Numbered from the stretch's first letter, positions 25,199 through 34,623 are shown. The stretch: 64,000 nucleotides of DNA from Wandonia haliotis (GCF_039523435.1 NZ_BAAAFH010000011.1:558001-622000), one strand, 5' to 3'. Notes: generated by a model not told the origin, from the sequence alone. Made by a program: numbers and translations.

Positions 25199-25849
25199 AT
25201 GAACTGGAAAGAAACAATACAGGCGATTGAAAAAAGTGTGAAGGACAAATTCTCCAGAGAAGCAACCGGACATGACTGGCACCATATTGATCGTGTCAGA
25301 AAAAATGCTTTAATCATTGCTGAGAAAGAAGGTGGAGACCTTATTATTACGGAACTCGCTGCCTTACTCCATGACATTGATGATCATAAATTCAATGGTG
25401 GTGATTGGGAAGCCGGAACACGCAAAGCAAAACAGATTTTAGAAGAACATCAGGTACCGGAGCAAGCCTCTATTCATATCTGTCAGATTATAGGAAAGGT
25501 AAGTTTTAAAGGAGCCAATGTTCTGTCTGTTCCCGATTCGATTGAAGGAAAAAGTGTGCAGGATGCAGATCGTCTGGATGCAATAGGAGCTATAGGTATC
25601 GCAAGAGCTTTTGCTTACGGAGGCAACAAAAACAGGATGATTTATGATCCCACGGAAGAAATAGTTCTCCACGAATCACGGGAAGACTACTTCAATGCTG
25701 GTTCTCATACCATTAACCATTTTTACGAAAAATTATTACTGTTAAAAGATACGATGAATACTCCAACGGGCAAACAGATGGCAGCTTCAAGACATGCTTT
25801 TATGGAACAGTTTCTGAAACAGTTTTACGATGAATGGGATACAAAATGA
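25199..25849 (+). CDS. HD-domain phosphohydrolase
   Basis: The 216-aa protein has HD-superfamily metal ligands: GHDWHHIDRVRKNAL (about residues 23-37) and AALLHDIDDHKF (about 56-67), plus VQDADRLDAIGAIGIARAF (about 118-137) with a later conserved Asp. This pattern matches the YedJ/YpgQ-like group of HD hydrolases, which act on nucleotides or related phosphoesters; the substrate is unknown. It is monocistronic, ending at a strong terminator at 25851-25872, and converges with trxA. Confidence 0.9.
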   Translation: MNWKETIQAIEKSVKDKFSREATGHDWHHIDRVRKNALIIAEKEGGDLIITELAALLHDIDDHKFNGGDWEAGTRKAKQILEEHQVPEQASIHICQIIGKVSFKGANVLSVPDSIEGKSVQDADRLDAIGAIGIARAFAYGGNKNRMIYDPTEEIVLHESREDYFNAGSHTINHFYEKLLLLKDTMNTPTGKQMAASRHAFMEQFLKQFYDEWDTK

Positions 25850-25850
25850 A

Positions 25851-25878
25851 AAAGCCCGTATTACCGGGCTTTCTATAC
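25851..25878. terminator. Intrinsic terminator between HD gene and trxA
   Basis: AAAGCCCG (25851-25858), 6-nt loop, CGGGCTTT (25865-25872). The gene pair is convergent and A/T tracts flank both sides, so it may act in both directions. Confidence 0.85.
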
Positions 25879-25911
25879 TATGATTCTGTTCTGAACCATA
25901 AAGTCTTTTAT

Positions 25912-26229
25912 TTATAGGATCGCATCCAATTTGGAAGTCAACTGATTTTTAGGTACAGCTCCAACTGATTTGTCCACTACTTCTCCATTCTTAATGAACA
26001 ACACTGTTGGAATATTACGTACTCCAAATTTAGCAGAAACTTCAGGATTCTGATCGACATCAACTTTACCAATTAACGCACGTCCTTCATACTCTCCGGA
26101 CATCTCCTCGATAACAGGACCGATCATTCTACAAGGACCACACCAGGCAGCCCAGAAGTCTACAACAACCGGCTTATCTGATTTCATTACAACTTCCTCA
26201 AAGTTGGTGTCTGTGATTTCTAATGCCAT
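25912..26229 (-). CDS. trxA: Thioredoxin
   Basis: The 105-aa protein is a classical thioredoxin: FWAAWCGPCRM with redox Cys30 and Cys33, the buried Asp in VVVDFWA, and the cis-Pro loop RNIPTVLF near residue 75. It provides reducing power for ribonucleotide reductase, methionine sulfoxide reductases and peroxiredoxins in the cytosol. Length is normal and there is no signal peptide. The 125-nt gap upstream suggests its own promoter, separate from the MutS-like gene. Confidence 0.97.
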   Translation of the reverse strand: MALEITDTNFEEVVMKSDKPVVVDFWAAWCGPCRMIGPVIEEMSGEYEGRALIGKVDVDQNPEVSAKFGVRNIPTVLFIKNGEVVDKSVGAVPKNQLTSKLDAIL

Positions 26230-26354
26230 AACTTTACTTATTTATTTACTATTTTTTTCAGTTCGTTAAAGATAACGATTGATTTTGGTGTTCAAATTGT
26301 TTGCCAATTATTTTTTTATGTCATTCTGACAGTCCTACAGGGAGCCCGTCATTA

Positions 26355-28121
26355 TCAGGTTAACCCCATTTTCTTTAATAAGAAGGAAGCGTTCATATTC
26401 TGACAGACACCGGCACGCATTTTATAATCAAATGTCAGTTCATCCTTTTCAATGATGGAATCAAAGTACAGGTTTTGAAAAGCACTACTTTCATCTCCCA
26501 GCCTGCAAAGCGATAAATCATGAGTAGCAATAATTCCTTTCGCTCCCAGTTCATTCAATTTGTTCAAAAATGCTGCAGATCCTTTTTCTTTATCAATCGA
26601 ATTGGTTCCTTTTAATATTTCATCCAGAATAATAAATACTTTCTCGCCTCTTTCTATTGCATCTACTATAAAACGTAAACGGGAAAGTTCGGCAAAAAAG
26701 TACGAAGCGGAACTGGAAAGATCGTCAGTTGTACGCATACTGGAATACAACAATAAATCGGGCATCACAAACTGTTCTGCCACAACAGGAAATCCGCAAC
26801 GTGCCAAAATCAGGTTTACACCAACGGAACGCAAAAAAGTACTCTTCCCGGCCATATTCGGACCTGTAATAATGGAAAAAGCTGTTTCTCCCGATGCCTG
26901 AAAGTCATTATAAACAGTCTCGTCCGGAGAAAGTAACGGGTGCCCCAGTCGTTCCGTTTGAATCTGACTTCCTTCCAGTCTTCCGTAGGTCAGATCCTGA
27001 CGATTGTGTGCATAGTTGGCTGCACAAATCCATACTTCTAAGTGTGCTAAATCGTTCTCCCATTTTCCAAAATCACTATTGTACTTTGCCAGCCAATCCA
27101 TTTGCAAGGTTTGCATCCAAAAATCCCAGGCCAGAAAAATGTTCAGTACAATTCCCATAAGCATATTTAAACGGTAATCAGCCAGATCTATCAAACGGGT
27201 AATACGACGCAGTGCTTCACGTGAAGAATTCTCCCCCTGCAGCAATTTTTCTTTAAAAACCTGCATCTCTTTCGAATCAAATTCGCACTTCTCCAGCTCG
27301 TTTAATCGAAACAAAATAGATTTCCACTTTTCACCTGCTTTTGAAGAGGTAAACAAGATCTTATTGGTTTCCTTCAGTCTTGTTCCTATCAGGAACATCG
27401 GGATCAATAAAGACAAGATAAATTGCATATCAGAAAGAACTCCTGCCTGCCAGAAAACCAAAGAAGAAAGTGAAAAAACCGGTAGTACCCATCTAAGAAT
27501 CCGAATGACTCTCATTTTTTTGACCGGAAACTGAATCCACCTCTCTGCTGCTTCCTCCATTTCCTCATCCTCCTGACGCGAAGCTGCAAGGTATTTTTGT
27601 CTCCAGTCTGTTTTATGTTTCAGATCTTCAATTACAGCCTGTACATGCTTCCGATCTTTGCTTCCCTGCAACAGATACTGCGCCAACATTCTTTTTCCCG
27701 ACCGGGTAGCAGTTCTGTTCAAAAAAGCAAACAGACCATTTTTGTGAAACAGGTCCATATCAATCGCATACGGATGTCCCGGGTCCGAAAACTCACTTCC
27801 CGAATCAAAAGCAGTGTACTCCTTTCTCAACGCTGCTTTTTCAGCCTGGTTCATCGCTACTAATCGTTCATAAAAAGCATGTTTCTCCGATAAATCGGTA
27901 AAACGGGACACCAACCAAAGAAATACGCCCAATAACACAATAACGATCGGAACAATAATTTTCCAATCCGGATACAGCAAATAACCTGACAAAGGAATCA
28001 ATAGAAAAACAAGTAACCTTAGCCATCCAATCGTTACTTTACTACCTGCCACTTTTTTTCTCGCGCTCTCAAATTCGTTTACACGTCCATCATAAAAAGC
28101 GAATAGATCTTTCATTTTCAT
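26355..28121 (-). CDS. Membrane-anchored MutS-family ATPase
   Basis: The 588-aa protein ends in a MutS domain V ATPase: Walker A GPNMAGKSTFLRSVG (about residue 420), Walker B KVFIILDEILKGTNS (about 495), and IIATHDLSLC (about 535). The N-terminus instead has hydrophobic pairs at about residues 30-75 and 205-245, predicted as four membrane segments. It lacks the mismatch-recognition domain I and the Smr domain of MutS2, so it belongs to the Bacteroidota 'MutS-related' membrane group of unknown role rather than mismatch repair. It is divergent from ndk. Confidence 0.88.
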   Translation of the reverse strand: MKMKDLFAFYDGRVNEFESARKKVAGSKVTIGWLRLLVFLLIPLSGYLLYPDWKIIVPIVIVLLGVFLWLVSRFTDLSEKHAFYERLVAMNQAEKAALRKEYTAFDSGSEFSDPGHPYAIDMDLFHKNGLFAFLNRTATRSGKRMLAQYLLQGSKDRKHVQAVIEDLKHKTDWRQKYLAASRQEDEEMEEAAERWIQFPVKKMRVIRILRWVLPVFSLSSLVFWQAGVLSDMQFILSLLIPMFLIGTRLKETNKILFTSSKAGEKWKSILFRLNELEKCEFDSKEMQVFKEKLLQGENSSREALRRITRLIDLADYRLNMLMGIVLNIFLAWDFWMQTLQMDWLAKYNSDFGKWENDLAHLEVWICAANYAHNRQDLTYGRLEGSQIQTERLGHPLLSPDETVYNDFQASGETAFSIITGPNMAGKSTFLRSVGVNLILARCGFPVVAEQFVMPDLLLYSSMRTTDDLSSSASYFFAELSRLRFIVDAIERGEKVFIILDEILKGTNSIDKEKGSAAFLNKLNELGAKGIIATHDLSLCRLGDESSAFQNLYFDSIIEKDELTFDYKMRAGVCQNMNASFLLKKMGLT

Positions 28122-28176
28122 AGCATGTAAAGCTAAGTATTTTAATGCAAAGCATGGCTGGCGAAAAAATTATATC

Positions 28177-28184
28177 TACCTTTG
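28177..28184 (+). promoter_or_regulatory. ndk promoter -7 box TACCTTTG
   Basis: Exact match to the Bacteroidota sigma-A -7 consensus TAnnTTTG, 36 nt upstream of the ndk ATG at 28221. Confidence 0.65.
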
Positions 28185-28220
28185 GCGCGTTTTTTTAAGC
28201 AAAGCATAAAATTAAAAATA

Positions 28221-28640
28221 ATGGCAGGAAACAGAACATTTACAATGTTGAAGCCCGACGCGATCGAGAACGGGCACATGGGAAAAATCCTTGATATGAT
28301 TATCGGTGCCGGTTTCACTATCAAAGCGATGAAATTAACGCGTTTGACTGAGGAGCAGGCGAAGAAATTTTACGAAGTACACAAAGAGCGTCCTTTTTAC
28401 GGAGAATTAGTTGAGTATATGACTTCCGGGCCTATTGTTGCTGCAATTCTTGAAAAGGATAATGCAGTAGCGGATTTCCGTACGTTGATCGGTGCTACTG
28501 ATCCTGCTGAAGCAGCAGAAGGAACTATCCGTAAGAATTATGCTGAGTCCAAAGGACGAAATGCAGTTCACGGATCAGATTCTGATGAAAATGCTGAGAT
28601 CGAGTCTAATTTCCACTTCTCTGCAAACGAGATTGTTTAA
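28221..28640 (+). CDS. ndk: Nucleoside-diphosphate kinase
   Basis: The 139-aa enzyme transfers the gamma-phosphate between NTPs and NDPs through a phosphohistidine. Visible features are FTMLKPDAIENGHMG at the start, ERPFYGELVEYMTSGP in the middle and NAVHGSDSDENAE with the active-site His (about residue 115). I chose the ATG at 28221 (MAGNRTF) rather than an in-frame start 39 nt upstream because the family begins there and the upstream part overlaps the promoter box. It is followed by a perfect 30-bp palindromic terminator. Confidence 0.97.
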   Translation: MAGNRTFTMLKPDAIENGHMGKILDMIIGAGFTIKAMKLTRLTEEQAKKFYEVHKERPFYGELVEYMTSGPIVAAILEKDNAVADFRTLIGATDPAEAAEGTIRKNYAESKGRNAVHGSDSDENAEIESNFHFSANEIV

Positions 28641-28657
28641 GGAATACCTGATAAAAC

Positions 28658-28695
28658 TAAAAACGGCTTACTGAATTCAGTAAGCCGTTTTTTAT
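28658..28695 (+). terminator. ndk terminator, perfect 30-bp palindrome
   Basis: 28661-28690 is a perfect palindrome (AAACGGCTTACTGAA and its complement) followed by a T-run. DUF4199 converges from the other side, so it may serve both. Confidence 0.9.
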
Positions 28696-28715
28696 TCTTT
28701 ACTACTTTACAGACA

Positions 28716-29276
28716 TTACATTCCTCTAAACAATATTTTACGGAATAACAGTGTCACAAAAAGAGCATAAATCACGGACAAAAGAAGAAACCCCATCAAT
28801 AAAAATACAAACTGTACCTTCGGATTAAGAATCCCAACTGTCGTTTGTCGGATTTCTTCCACAATCTGCTCCCTTGATTTCAGTTCCGCATCCGGGTTTT
28901 GCTCCTTAAACAACGTAAGGTTTTTATCATCAGAAAGTTCTTCCTCTACCAATACCATCCTCTCTTCGATTTTATAATCCAGATACGAACTATCTACTGA
29001 ACTCAGATAGTACCAGGAGAAAGAAGCAACAATTACAGTATAGATAACGCCTCCTGCGATAGCACTTTTTACATCCTCCAGAAAAGTTACCTTTTCGAAT
29101 CCTGCCTGTTTTTTGGTAAGATATAAACCAATTGCGACGGCAGATAATAGTAAAAAGTTATTTATTAAGGCACTGATATTATACCATTCAATACTATAGC
29201 CTGACAGGTAAATAAAAAGTTTGGCTGCAATCCACACTGCAGCCAAACTCAATCCTACTTTTATTGAAACTTTCAT
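28716..29276 (-). CDS. DUF4199 membrane protein
   Basis: The 186-aa protein has four predicted membrane segments at about residues 6-25, 33-54, 70-92 and 152-180, with a charged central loop (DAELKSREQIVEEIRQT). This arrangement and length match DUF4199, a Bacteroidota membrane family of unknown function. It lies 23 nt downstream of rho on the same strand and may be co-transcribed with it. Confidence 0.8.
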   Translation of the reverse strand: MKVSIKVGLSLAAVWIAAKLFIYLSGYSIEWYNISALINNFLLLSAVAIGLYLTKKQAGFEKVTFLEDVKSAIAGGVIYTVIVASFSWYYLSSVDSSYLDYKIEERMVLVEEELSDDKNLTLFKEQNPDAELKSREQIVEEIRQTTVGILNPKVQFVFLLMGFLLLSVIYALFVTLLFRKILFRGM

Positions 29277-29299
29277 AAGTAGTTTATTTCATCAAAAAA

Positions 29300-30952
29300 T
29301 TATCCATTCATTGAGATCAGGAACTCTTCGTTTGACAACGTTTGTCCCAATCGGTCCTTCACAAACTCCATTGCTTCTATCGGGTTCATATCCGCAAGGT
29401 ACTTACGCAACAACCAAATACGCTGTAAGGCCTCTTTATCCATCAACAAGTCCTCGCGACGTGTTCCTGAAGAAAGAATATCGATTGCCGGATAGATACG
29501 ACGATTCGCAATTTTTCTATCCAATTGCAATTCCATATTCCCCGTTCCCTTAAACTCTTCAAAGATTACTTCATCCATTTTCGACCCTGTCTCAGTAAGA
29601 GCTGTTGCTATAATAGATAAAGAACCTCCGTTTTCGATTTTTCGAGCCGCTCCGAAGAAACGCTTCGGACGATGTAATGCGTTTGCATCCACACCACCTG
29701 AAAGAACTTTTCCTGAAGCCGGAGAAACCGTATTATAAGCTCGTGCAAGACGTGTGATTGAATCTAAAAGAATACATACATCATGTCCTGATTCCACCAT
29801 ACGTTTCGCCTTCTCAAGAACAATGTTCGCTACCTTAACATGCCGATCTGCCGGTTCATCAAATGTAGAAGCAATAACTTCCGCATTTACACTACGCGCC
29901 ATATCTGTCACCTCTTCCGGACGTTCATCAATAAGAAGAACAATCAAATATACTTCCGGATGGTTCGCTGCAATTGCATTCGCAACGTCCTTCAACAGAA
30001 CTGTTTTACCTGTTTTCGGTTGCGCAACAATCATCCCACGCTGTCCTTTTCCTATCGGAGCAAAAAGATCCATAACACGTGTAGACATGCTTTGTGATTT
30101 GTGCCCTGTAAGGTTAAATTTCTCATCCGGGAATAACGGTGTCAGATATTCAAAAGGAACGCGATCACGCACCAAAGCAGGTTCTCTTCCGTTGATCTTA
30201 TCAACTTTCACCAACGGGAAATACTTTTCACCTTCACGTGGTGGACGAATTGTTCCTTCCACTGTATCTCCTGTTTTAAGTCCGAAAAGTTTTATCTGAC
30301 TCTGACTTACATAAATATCATCCGGTGAAGGAAGGTAATTATAGTCTGATGAACGAAGGAAACCGTATCCATCAGGCATTAACTCCATGACACCCTCTGC
30401 AGAAACAATTCCCGCAAGGTCAAACGCTTCTTCTTTCGCTTCCTGCTCAGTAAAAGAACGTTTGTCGTCATTTCCATTCTGTCTTCGAATATTATTGGTT
30501 GGGTTGTTGTTGGTGTGGTGTCGGTTTTCTTTTTTGAAGCTTTCTCGTGCCGGGCGCTTCTCCTGTTGTTCGGGTTCCTGTTGAGGAGCTTTCTTTTCTC
30601 CTTCAGGGGTTTCAAACAAATCAGGTTGTTTGGGCGGTGGTGAAGTACTTGTAGCTTTCTCCACTACATTTACTTTTTTGATTACCCGGGCTCTTTTTCG
30701 TTTTCCCTCCGTCTGACCTTCCGCGTCATCTGTATCTGCATCCGGTTCAGTTTTGGTTTTCGTCGCCCGTTGTTCTTTCACAGGAACTTCTTTCTCCTCC
30801 ACTTTCTCACTCTCAGCCTCTGCTCCTTCACCTGCTATAAGGTCTATTAGATCAGCTTTTTTGTATGATTCAACTCTTTTGATGCCGAGTTGTTTAGCAA
30901 TTACACGCAAATCAGGAAGTTTTTTCGCTGATAGCTCTTCTTTTGTTGACAT
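29300..30952 (-). CDS. rho: Transcription termination factor Rho with long N-terminal insertion
   Basis: The 550-aa Rho starts with a Rho_N SAP-like fold (LSAKKLPDLRVIAKQLGIKR, residues 7-40). It is then interrupted by a highly charged, low-complexity stretch at about residues 48-170 (Glu/Lys-rich, then NRHHTNNNPTNN). The cold-shock-type RNA-binding domain follows (GVMELMPDGYGFLRSSDYNY), then the RecA-like motor with Walker A PKTGKTVLL (about 297-305) and LLIDERPEEVTDMAR. Catalysis should be normal. Long N-terminal insertions are typical of Bacteroidota Rho, and in Bacteroides the disordered region is reported to promote Rho condensates. Confidence 0.96.
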   Translation of the reverse strand: MSTKEELSAKKLPDLRVIAKQLGIKRVESYKKADLIDLIAGEGAEAESEKVEEKEVPVKEQRATKTKTEPDADTDDAEGQTEGKRKRARVIKKVNVVEKATSTSPPPKQPDLFETPEGEKKAPQQEPEQQEKRPARESFKKENRHHTNNNPTNNIRRQNGNDDKRSFTEQEAKEEAFDLAGIVSAEGVMELMPDGYGFLRSSDYNYLPSPDDIYVSQSQIKLFGLKTGDTVEGTIRPPREGEKYFPLVKVDKINGREPALVRDRVPFEYLTPLFPDEKFNLTGHKSQSMSTRVMDLFAPIGKGQRGMIVAQPKTGKTVLLKDVANAIAANHPEVYLIVLLIDERPEEVTDMARSVNAEVIASTFDEPADRHVKVANIVLEKAKRMVESGHDVCILLDSITRLARAYNTVSPASGKVLSGGVDANALHRPKRFFGAARKIENGGSLSIIATALTETGSKMDEVIFEEFKGTGNMELQLDRKIANRRIYPAIDILSSGTRREDLLMDKEALQRIWLLRKYLADMNPIEAMEFVKDRLGQTLSNEEFLISMNG

Positions 30953-31156
30953 AAAAAAGAAATAAAATTATTCTTAAAACGTGATGTTATAAACACTAAA
31001 ATTTGGATTTATCTCAGAAATCAGACTTAATTTCAAAAAGATGCTGCAATAATACGAAAAAATTATATTCAAAAAATAATTTCTTTAGTTTTTTAAATTT
31101 TCTTTTCCTGTTGAAAACTAGCACCCAACCACTAAGTTTTTTTACTTCAGACTCCT

Positions 31157-31164
31157 TACATTTG
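31157..31164 (+). promoter_or_regulatory. Transaldolase promoter -7 box TACATTTG
   Basis: Exact TAnnTTTG match, 21 nt upstream of the ATG at 31186, supporting that start over longer in-frame options. Confidence 0.6.
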
Positions 31165-31185
31165 TGGTTAAACAAAACTAATAAC

Positions 31186-31842
31186 ATGAAATTTTTCATC
31201 GATACGGCAAATCTATCCGAAATCAAAGAAGCAAATGACCTTGGAATTCTTGATGGGGTTACTACAAATCCTTCACTAATGGCTAAAGAAGGAATTACCG
31301 GTCACGATAACATTATGAAACACTACGTTGATATTTGTTCTATCGTTGATGGTGATGTATCCGCAGAAGTAATTGCAACTGATTTCGAAGGGATGATACG
31401 TGAGGGAGAAGCACTTGCTGAGTTACACAAAAATATTGTGGTTAAAATTCCTATGACAAAAGAAGGAATTCAGGCGATCAAATATTTCTCAGGTAAAGGT
31501 ATCCGCACTAACTGTACGTTGATCTTTTCAGCAGGGCAGGCTCTTTTAGCAGCAAAAGCGGGAGCTACTTACATTTCTCCTTTCCTTGGTCGTCTGGATG
31601 ATATTTCTACGGATGGTACAGACCTGATCGCACAAATTCGTATGATTTACGACAACTATATGTTCCAGACCGAAATACTGGCAGCTTCTGTCCGCCACCC
31701 GATGCATATTATTTCCTGTGCAGAAATTGGTGCTGATGTTATTACTGCTCCGTTAAAAGCTATAACTGCGTTATTAAAGCACCCTCTTACGGATAGCGGA
31801 CTTCAGCAATTTCTTGCTGACTATGCAAAAGGAAACAAATAG
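31186..31842 (+). CDS. Transaldolase, short FSA-like type
   Basis: The 218-aa protein starts MKFFIDTANLSEIKEANDLG and shows DGVTTNPSLMAKEG (about residues 24-37), VVKIPMTKEGIQAIK with the Schiff-base Lys near residue 85, and TYISPFLGRLDDISTDG. This matches the compact bacterial transaldolase/fructose-6-phosphate aldolase-like group of the pentose phosphate pathway. The frame extends upstream to 31003, but that part spans the promoter and is low in coding character, so I place the start at 31186. Confidence 0.95.
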   Translation: MKFFIDTANLSEIKEANDLGILDGVTTNPSLMAKEGITGHDNIMKHYVDICSIVDGDVSAEVIATDFEGMIREGEALAELHKNIVVKIPMTKEGIQAIKYFSGKGIRTNCTLIFSAGQALLAAKAGATYISPFLGRLDDISTDGTDLIAQIRMIYDNYMFQTEILAASVRHPMHIISCAEIGADVITAPLKAITALLKHPLTDSGLQQFLADYAKGNK

Positions 31843-31866
31843 TTTTAGAAATTAATTTTCATAAAA

Positions 31867-31903
31867 ACAAACGGAGCTTGTAACAAGCTCCGTTTGTTTT
31901 TTT
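31867..31903. terminator. Strong terminator between transaldolase and TerB-DnaJ gene
   Basis: ACAAACGGAGCTTG (31867-31880), 3-nt loop TAA, CAAGCTCCGTTTGT (31884-31897), then a T-run. The flanking genes are convergent, so it likely works in both directions. Confidence 0.9.
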
Positions 31904-32678
31904 ATATCCCTCTTGCCCTTTTAATATTCTCATAAGCATCCTGTACCGCCTGAAACTTCTCTTTAGCTCCAGTTTGGTACTCCTCTCCCATGTGGGCTAC
32001 TTTATCAGGATGGTACTCCACCGCTAACTTTCGATAGGCTTTTTTTATCTCGTCATTGGTAGCGTTTTCAGGAACTCCCAAAATTTTGTAATCACTTGAT
32101 TCATCCCGGAAGAACATACTCTTCAATCGTTCAAACTCATAACCCGGAATACGCATAAAAACAGAGATCCGCTCAATTACCCCAAGCTCAACCTGACTAA
32201 CTTTTCCATCCGAATGTGCAATTCCAAATAAATAATGTAACAATTGCACACGTACTTCAGGAGTTGTTCGCATAAGAAGATCATTACAAATATCCTGCAG
32301 TGGAATATGTTCTGACTGGACAAACTGCTTCAGTGTTTGCAAATCGTCTTTATCGAAAGCAGGACCAAACTGCCTTCTGAAAAACTGTTTCACATATTCA
32401 AGCTCGGCTTTCATTACTTTTCCATCTGCTTTCATTACAGCGGCAGAAAGCGCCATAAGAACTGCCGAAAAATCACTGGTAGCCGTACGTTGTTGGTAAT
32501 ACCGAAAAACATCTTCGGGATTTCTATATCCTTGCTGATAGCGCCCTCTTGTCGCTTCTGTCACCTCTTCTGCACTATCCAGTAAGTACCCCAGAATAAA
32601 TCCAGCCAGCGCCCCAAAAATAGATTGAGTAACCAGGAAACCTACTCCCGCAAAAATAAATTTGTAAAAACCTTTCAT
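31902..32678 (-). CDS. TerB/DjlA-like DnaJ co-chaperone
   Basis: The 258-aa protein has a Gly/Ala-rich N-terminal membrane segment (about residues 8-32), then a TerB-like helical domain (AAVMKADGKVMKAELEYVKQ, GIAHSDGKVSQVELGVIERI). A C-terminal J domain follows (about 195-255: YKILGVPENATNDEIKKAYR, KLAVEYHPDK) with the HPD motif needed to stimulate DnaK. This is the DjlA architecture of membrane-anchored co-chaperones. Standard length; downstream of htpG but separated by a terminator. Confidence 0.9.
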   Translation of the reverse strand: MKGFYKFIFAGVGFLVTQSIFGALAGFILGYLLDSAEEVTEATRGRYQQGYRNPEDVFRYYQQRTATSDFSAVLMALSAAVMKADGKVMKAELEYVKQFFRRQFGPAFDKDDLQTLKQFVQSEHIPLQDICNDLLMRTTPEVRVQLLHYLFGIAHSDGKVSQVELGVIERISVFMRIPGYEFERLKSMFFRDESSDYKILGVPENATNDEIKKAYRKLAVEYHPDKVAHMGEEYQTGAKEKFQAVQDAYENIKRARGI

Positions 32679-32685
32679 TTGAAAT

Positions 32686-32720
32686 AAAAAGAGACGGCTC
32701 TTCTCAAAAAAAACCGTCTC
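32686..32720 (-). terminator. htpG terminator (minus strand)
   Basis: GAGACGG (32691-32697) pairs with CCGTCTC (32714-32720); on the minus strand the stem is followed by a run of T (AAAAA at 32686-32690). It separates htpG from the TerB-DnaJ gene. Confidence 0.8.
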
Positions 32721-32733
32721 CTGTAATTAATTA

Positions 32734-34623
32734 TTAAACAAGCTCAATACTGCGCTCAATAAACTTATCCAGAGCTTCTCCTTTCAGCATCCCCTGTGAC
32801 AACAAAGCGAGATCAGCCAATTGTTTCACTGTATTCTTTTTAACAGCTTCATCTTCCACCTCTACCAGCGAACTGATTTTAGGATGGTTAGAGTTCACTA
32901 CAAGGTTATAACTTTCCGGGAATGCTCCCATAAACCCGGCTCCTCCCAGCTTTTGCTGCTCCATCATCCGGCGAATGAACTCCGGCTGTGTAATAATAAT
33001 AGGCGCATCTTTCTCTGACATGCTCTGGAACTGAACCGTAAATTTCACTTTATCAACTGCCTCTTCAAATACCGGCTTGATAGCTTCTTCCTGTTCCTTT
33101 GTAAGTTTAGAAGGAAGTTCCTCCTCTTTTTGGATCAATCTGTCCAGTGAATCCGAATCAACTCTCGCGAATGAAATATCCGTATCGGTCTGCTCCAACT
33201 TTGAAATAAAATGCGGAGTCAACGGAGAATTCATTTCCAACACGTCATATCCACGCTCTTTAGCACTTTTCACAAAACTATACTGACCGTCTTTGTCATT
33301 TGTATAAAGAATAACGACTTTATCATTCTTGTCTGTTTGAGAAGCCTTGATTTTCTCTTTGTACTCTTCAACGGTATAAAAACCACCTTCCGTACTGTTT
33401 AAAAGAACAAATTTTTCTGCTTTTTCGGCGAATTTATCCTCTGAAAGAATTCCATATTCAACAAACACCTTCAAATCATTCCACTTCGACTCAAAGTCTT
33501 TACGATCCTTGTTGAACATTTCCCGCAATTTATCAGCTACTTTTTTCGTAATATGAGCAGAAATCTTCTTCACATTACTATCCGCCTGCAAATAGGATCG
33601 GGATACATTCAACGGAATATCCGGTGAATCAATAACACCATGTAATAATGTCAGAAAATCAGGTACAATATTCTCAACTGAATCTGTAATAAATACCTGA
33701 TTGCTGTACAATTGTATTTTATTACGCTGTACTTCTACATTCTCCTTAATTTTCGGGAAGAACAAAATACCTGTCAGGTTAAACGGATAATCGACATTCA
33801 AATGAATATGAAAAAGCGGCTCTTCAAATGTCATCGGGTACAACTCATGGTAAAACGACTTGTAATCTTCATCAGTTAATTCTGAAGGAGATTTTGTCCA
33901 TGCCGGAGCCGTATTATTAATCTGACGTTCCTGTTCAACGTCAATTTTCTTTGGGTTTCCCTCTTCATCTTTCTCTCCCGAAGGATCGTCCTGCTTAATG
34001 GTTTCTTTTCCAAAAACGACAGGTATGGGTAAGAATTTACAATACTTATCCAAAATACCTCTGATCCGGCTTTCTTCAAGAAATTCAAGCGAGTCCTCAG
34101 CGATATAAAGTACAATATCTGTTCCCCTGTCTTTTTTCTCTATTTCCTCAATTGTAAACTCAGGGTTACCGTTACTCTCCCACTGAACCGACTGAGAACC
34201 TTCGTGTCTGGACAAGGTCTGAATCTGAACACGTTCTGCCACCATAAAAGCTGAATAGAATCCCAGTCCAAAATGACCGATAATCTGTTCAGCCCCTTCT
34301 TTTCCTTTGTATTGTTGTACAAACTCTTCTGCTCCCGAAAAAGCAATCTGATTAATGTACTTGTCTATTTCATCTGCAGTCATTCCGACACCATTATCAC
34401 GGATTGTCAGTGTACGTGCATCCTTATCAAGAATCACCTCCACTTTAAGGTCTCCCAATTCACCTTTAAACTCACCGGAAGAACTTAAAACACGCAGTTT
34501 TTGTGTGGCATCTACTGCATTAGAGACTAACTCACGAAGAAAAATTTCGTGATCAGAGTACAAGAATTTTTTAATAATCGGAAAGATATTCTCCGTTTGG
34601 ACATTAATCTGACCTTTTTTCAT
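32734..34623 (-). CDS. htpG: Molecular chaperone Hsp90
   Basis: The 629-aa protein has the GHKL ATPase domain of Hsp90: FLRELVSNAVDATQKLRVL (about residue 30), DNGVGMTADEIDKYI (about 78) and GHFGLGFYSAFMVAERVQIQ (about 118). The middle and C-terminal dimerisation domains follow in normal order, including LNVSRSYLQADSNVKKI. It is a cytosolic ATP-dependent chaperone. HtpG in this group is usually about 600-630 aa, so this is full length. Transcribed alone with its own terminator. Confidence 0.97.
   Translation of the reverse strand: MKKGQINVQTENIFPIIKKFLYSDHEIFLRELVSNAVDATQKLRVLSSSGEFKGELGDLKVEVILDKDARTLTIRDNGVGMTADEIDKYINQIAFSGAEEFVQQYKGKEGAEQIIGHFGLGFYSAFMVAERVQIQTLSRHEGSQSVQWESNGNPEFTIEEIEKKDRGTDIVLYIAEDSLEFLEESRIRGILDKYCKFLPIPVVFGKETIKQDDPSGEKDEEGNPKKIDVEQERQINNTAPAWTKSPSELTDEDYKSFYHELYPMTFEEPLFHIHLNVDYPFNLTGILFFPKIKENVEVQRNKIQLYSNQVFITDSVENIVPDFLTLLHGVIDSPDIPLNVSRSYLQADSNVKKISAHITKKVADKLREMFNKDRKDFESKWNDLKVFVEYGILSEDKFAEKAEKFVLLNSTEGGFYTVEEYKEKIKASQTDKNDKVVILYTNDKDGQYSFVKSAKERGYDVLEMNSPLTPHFISKLEQTDTDISFARVDSDSLDRLIQKEEELPSKLTKEQEEAIKPVFEEAVDKVKFTVQFQSMSEKDAPIIITQPEFIRRMMEQQKLGGAGFMGAFPESYNLVVNSNHPKISSLVEVEDEAVKKNTVKQLADLALLSQGMLKGEALDKFIERSIELV

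Noticed and set aside
31003..31185. Upstream extension of the transaldolase frame giving a 279-aa protein
   Set aside because: The extension is low in coding quality, covers a perfect TACATTTG promoter box, and the family starts at MKFFIDTAN.
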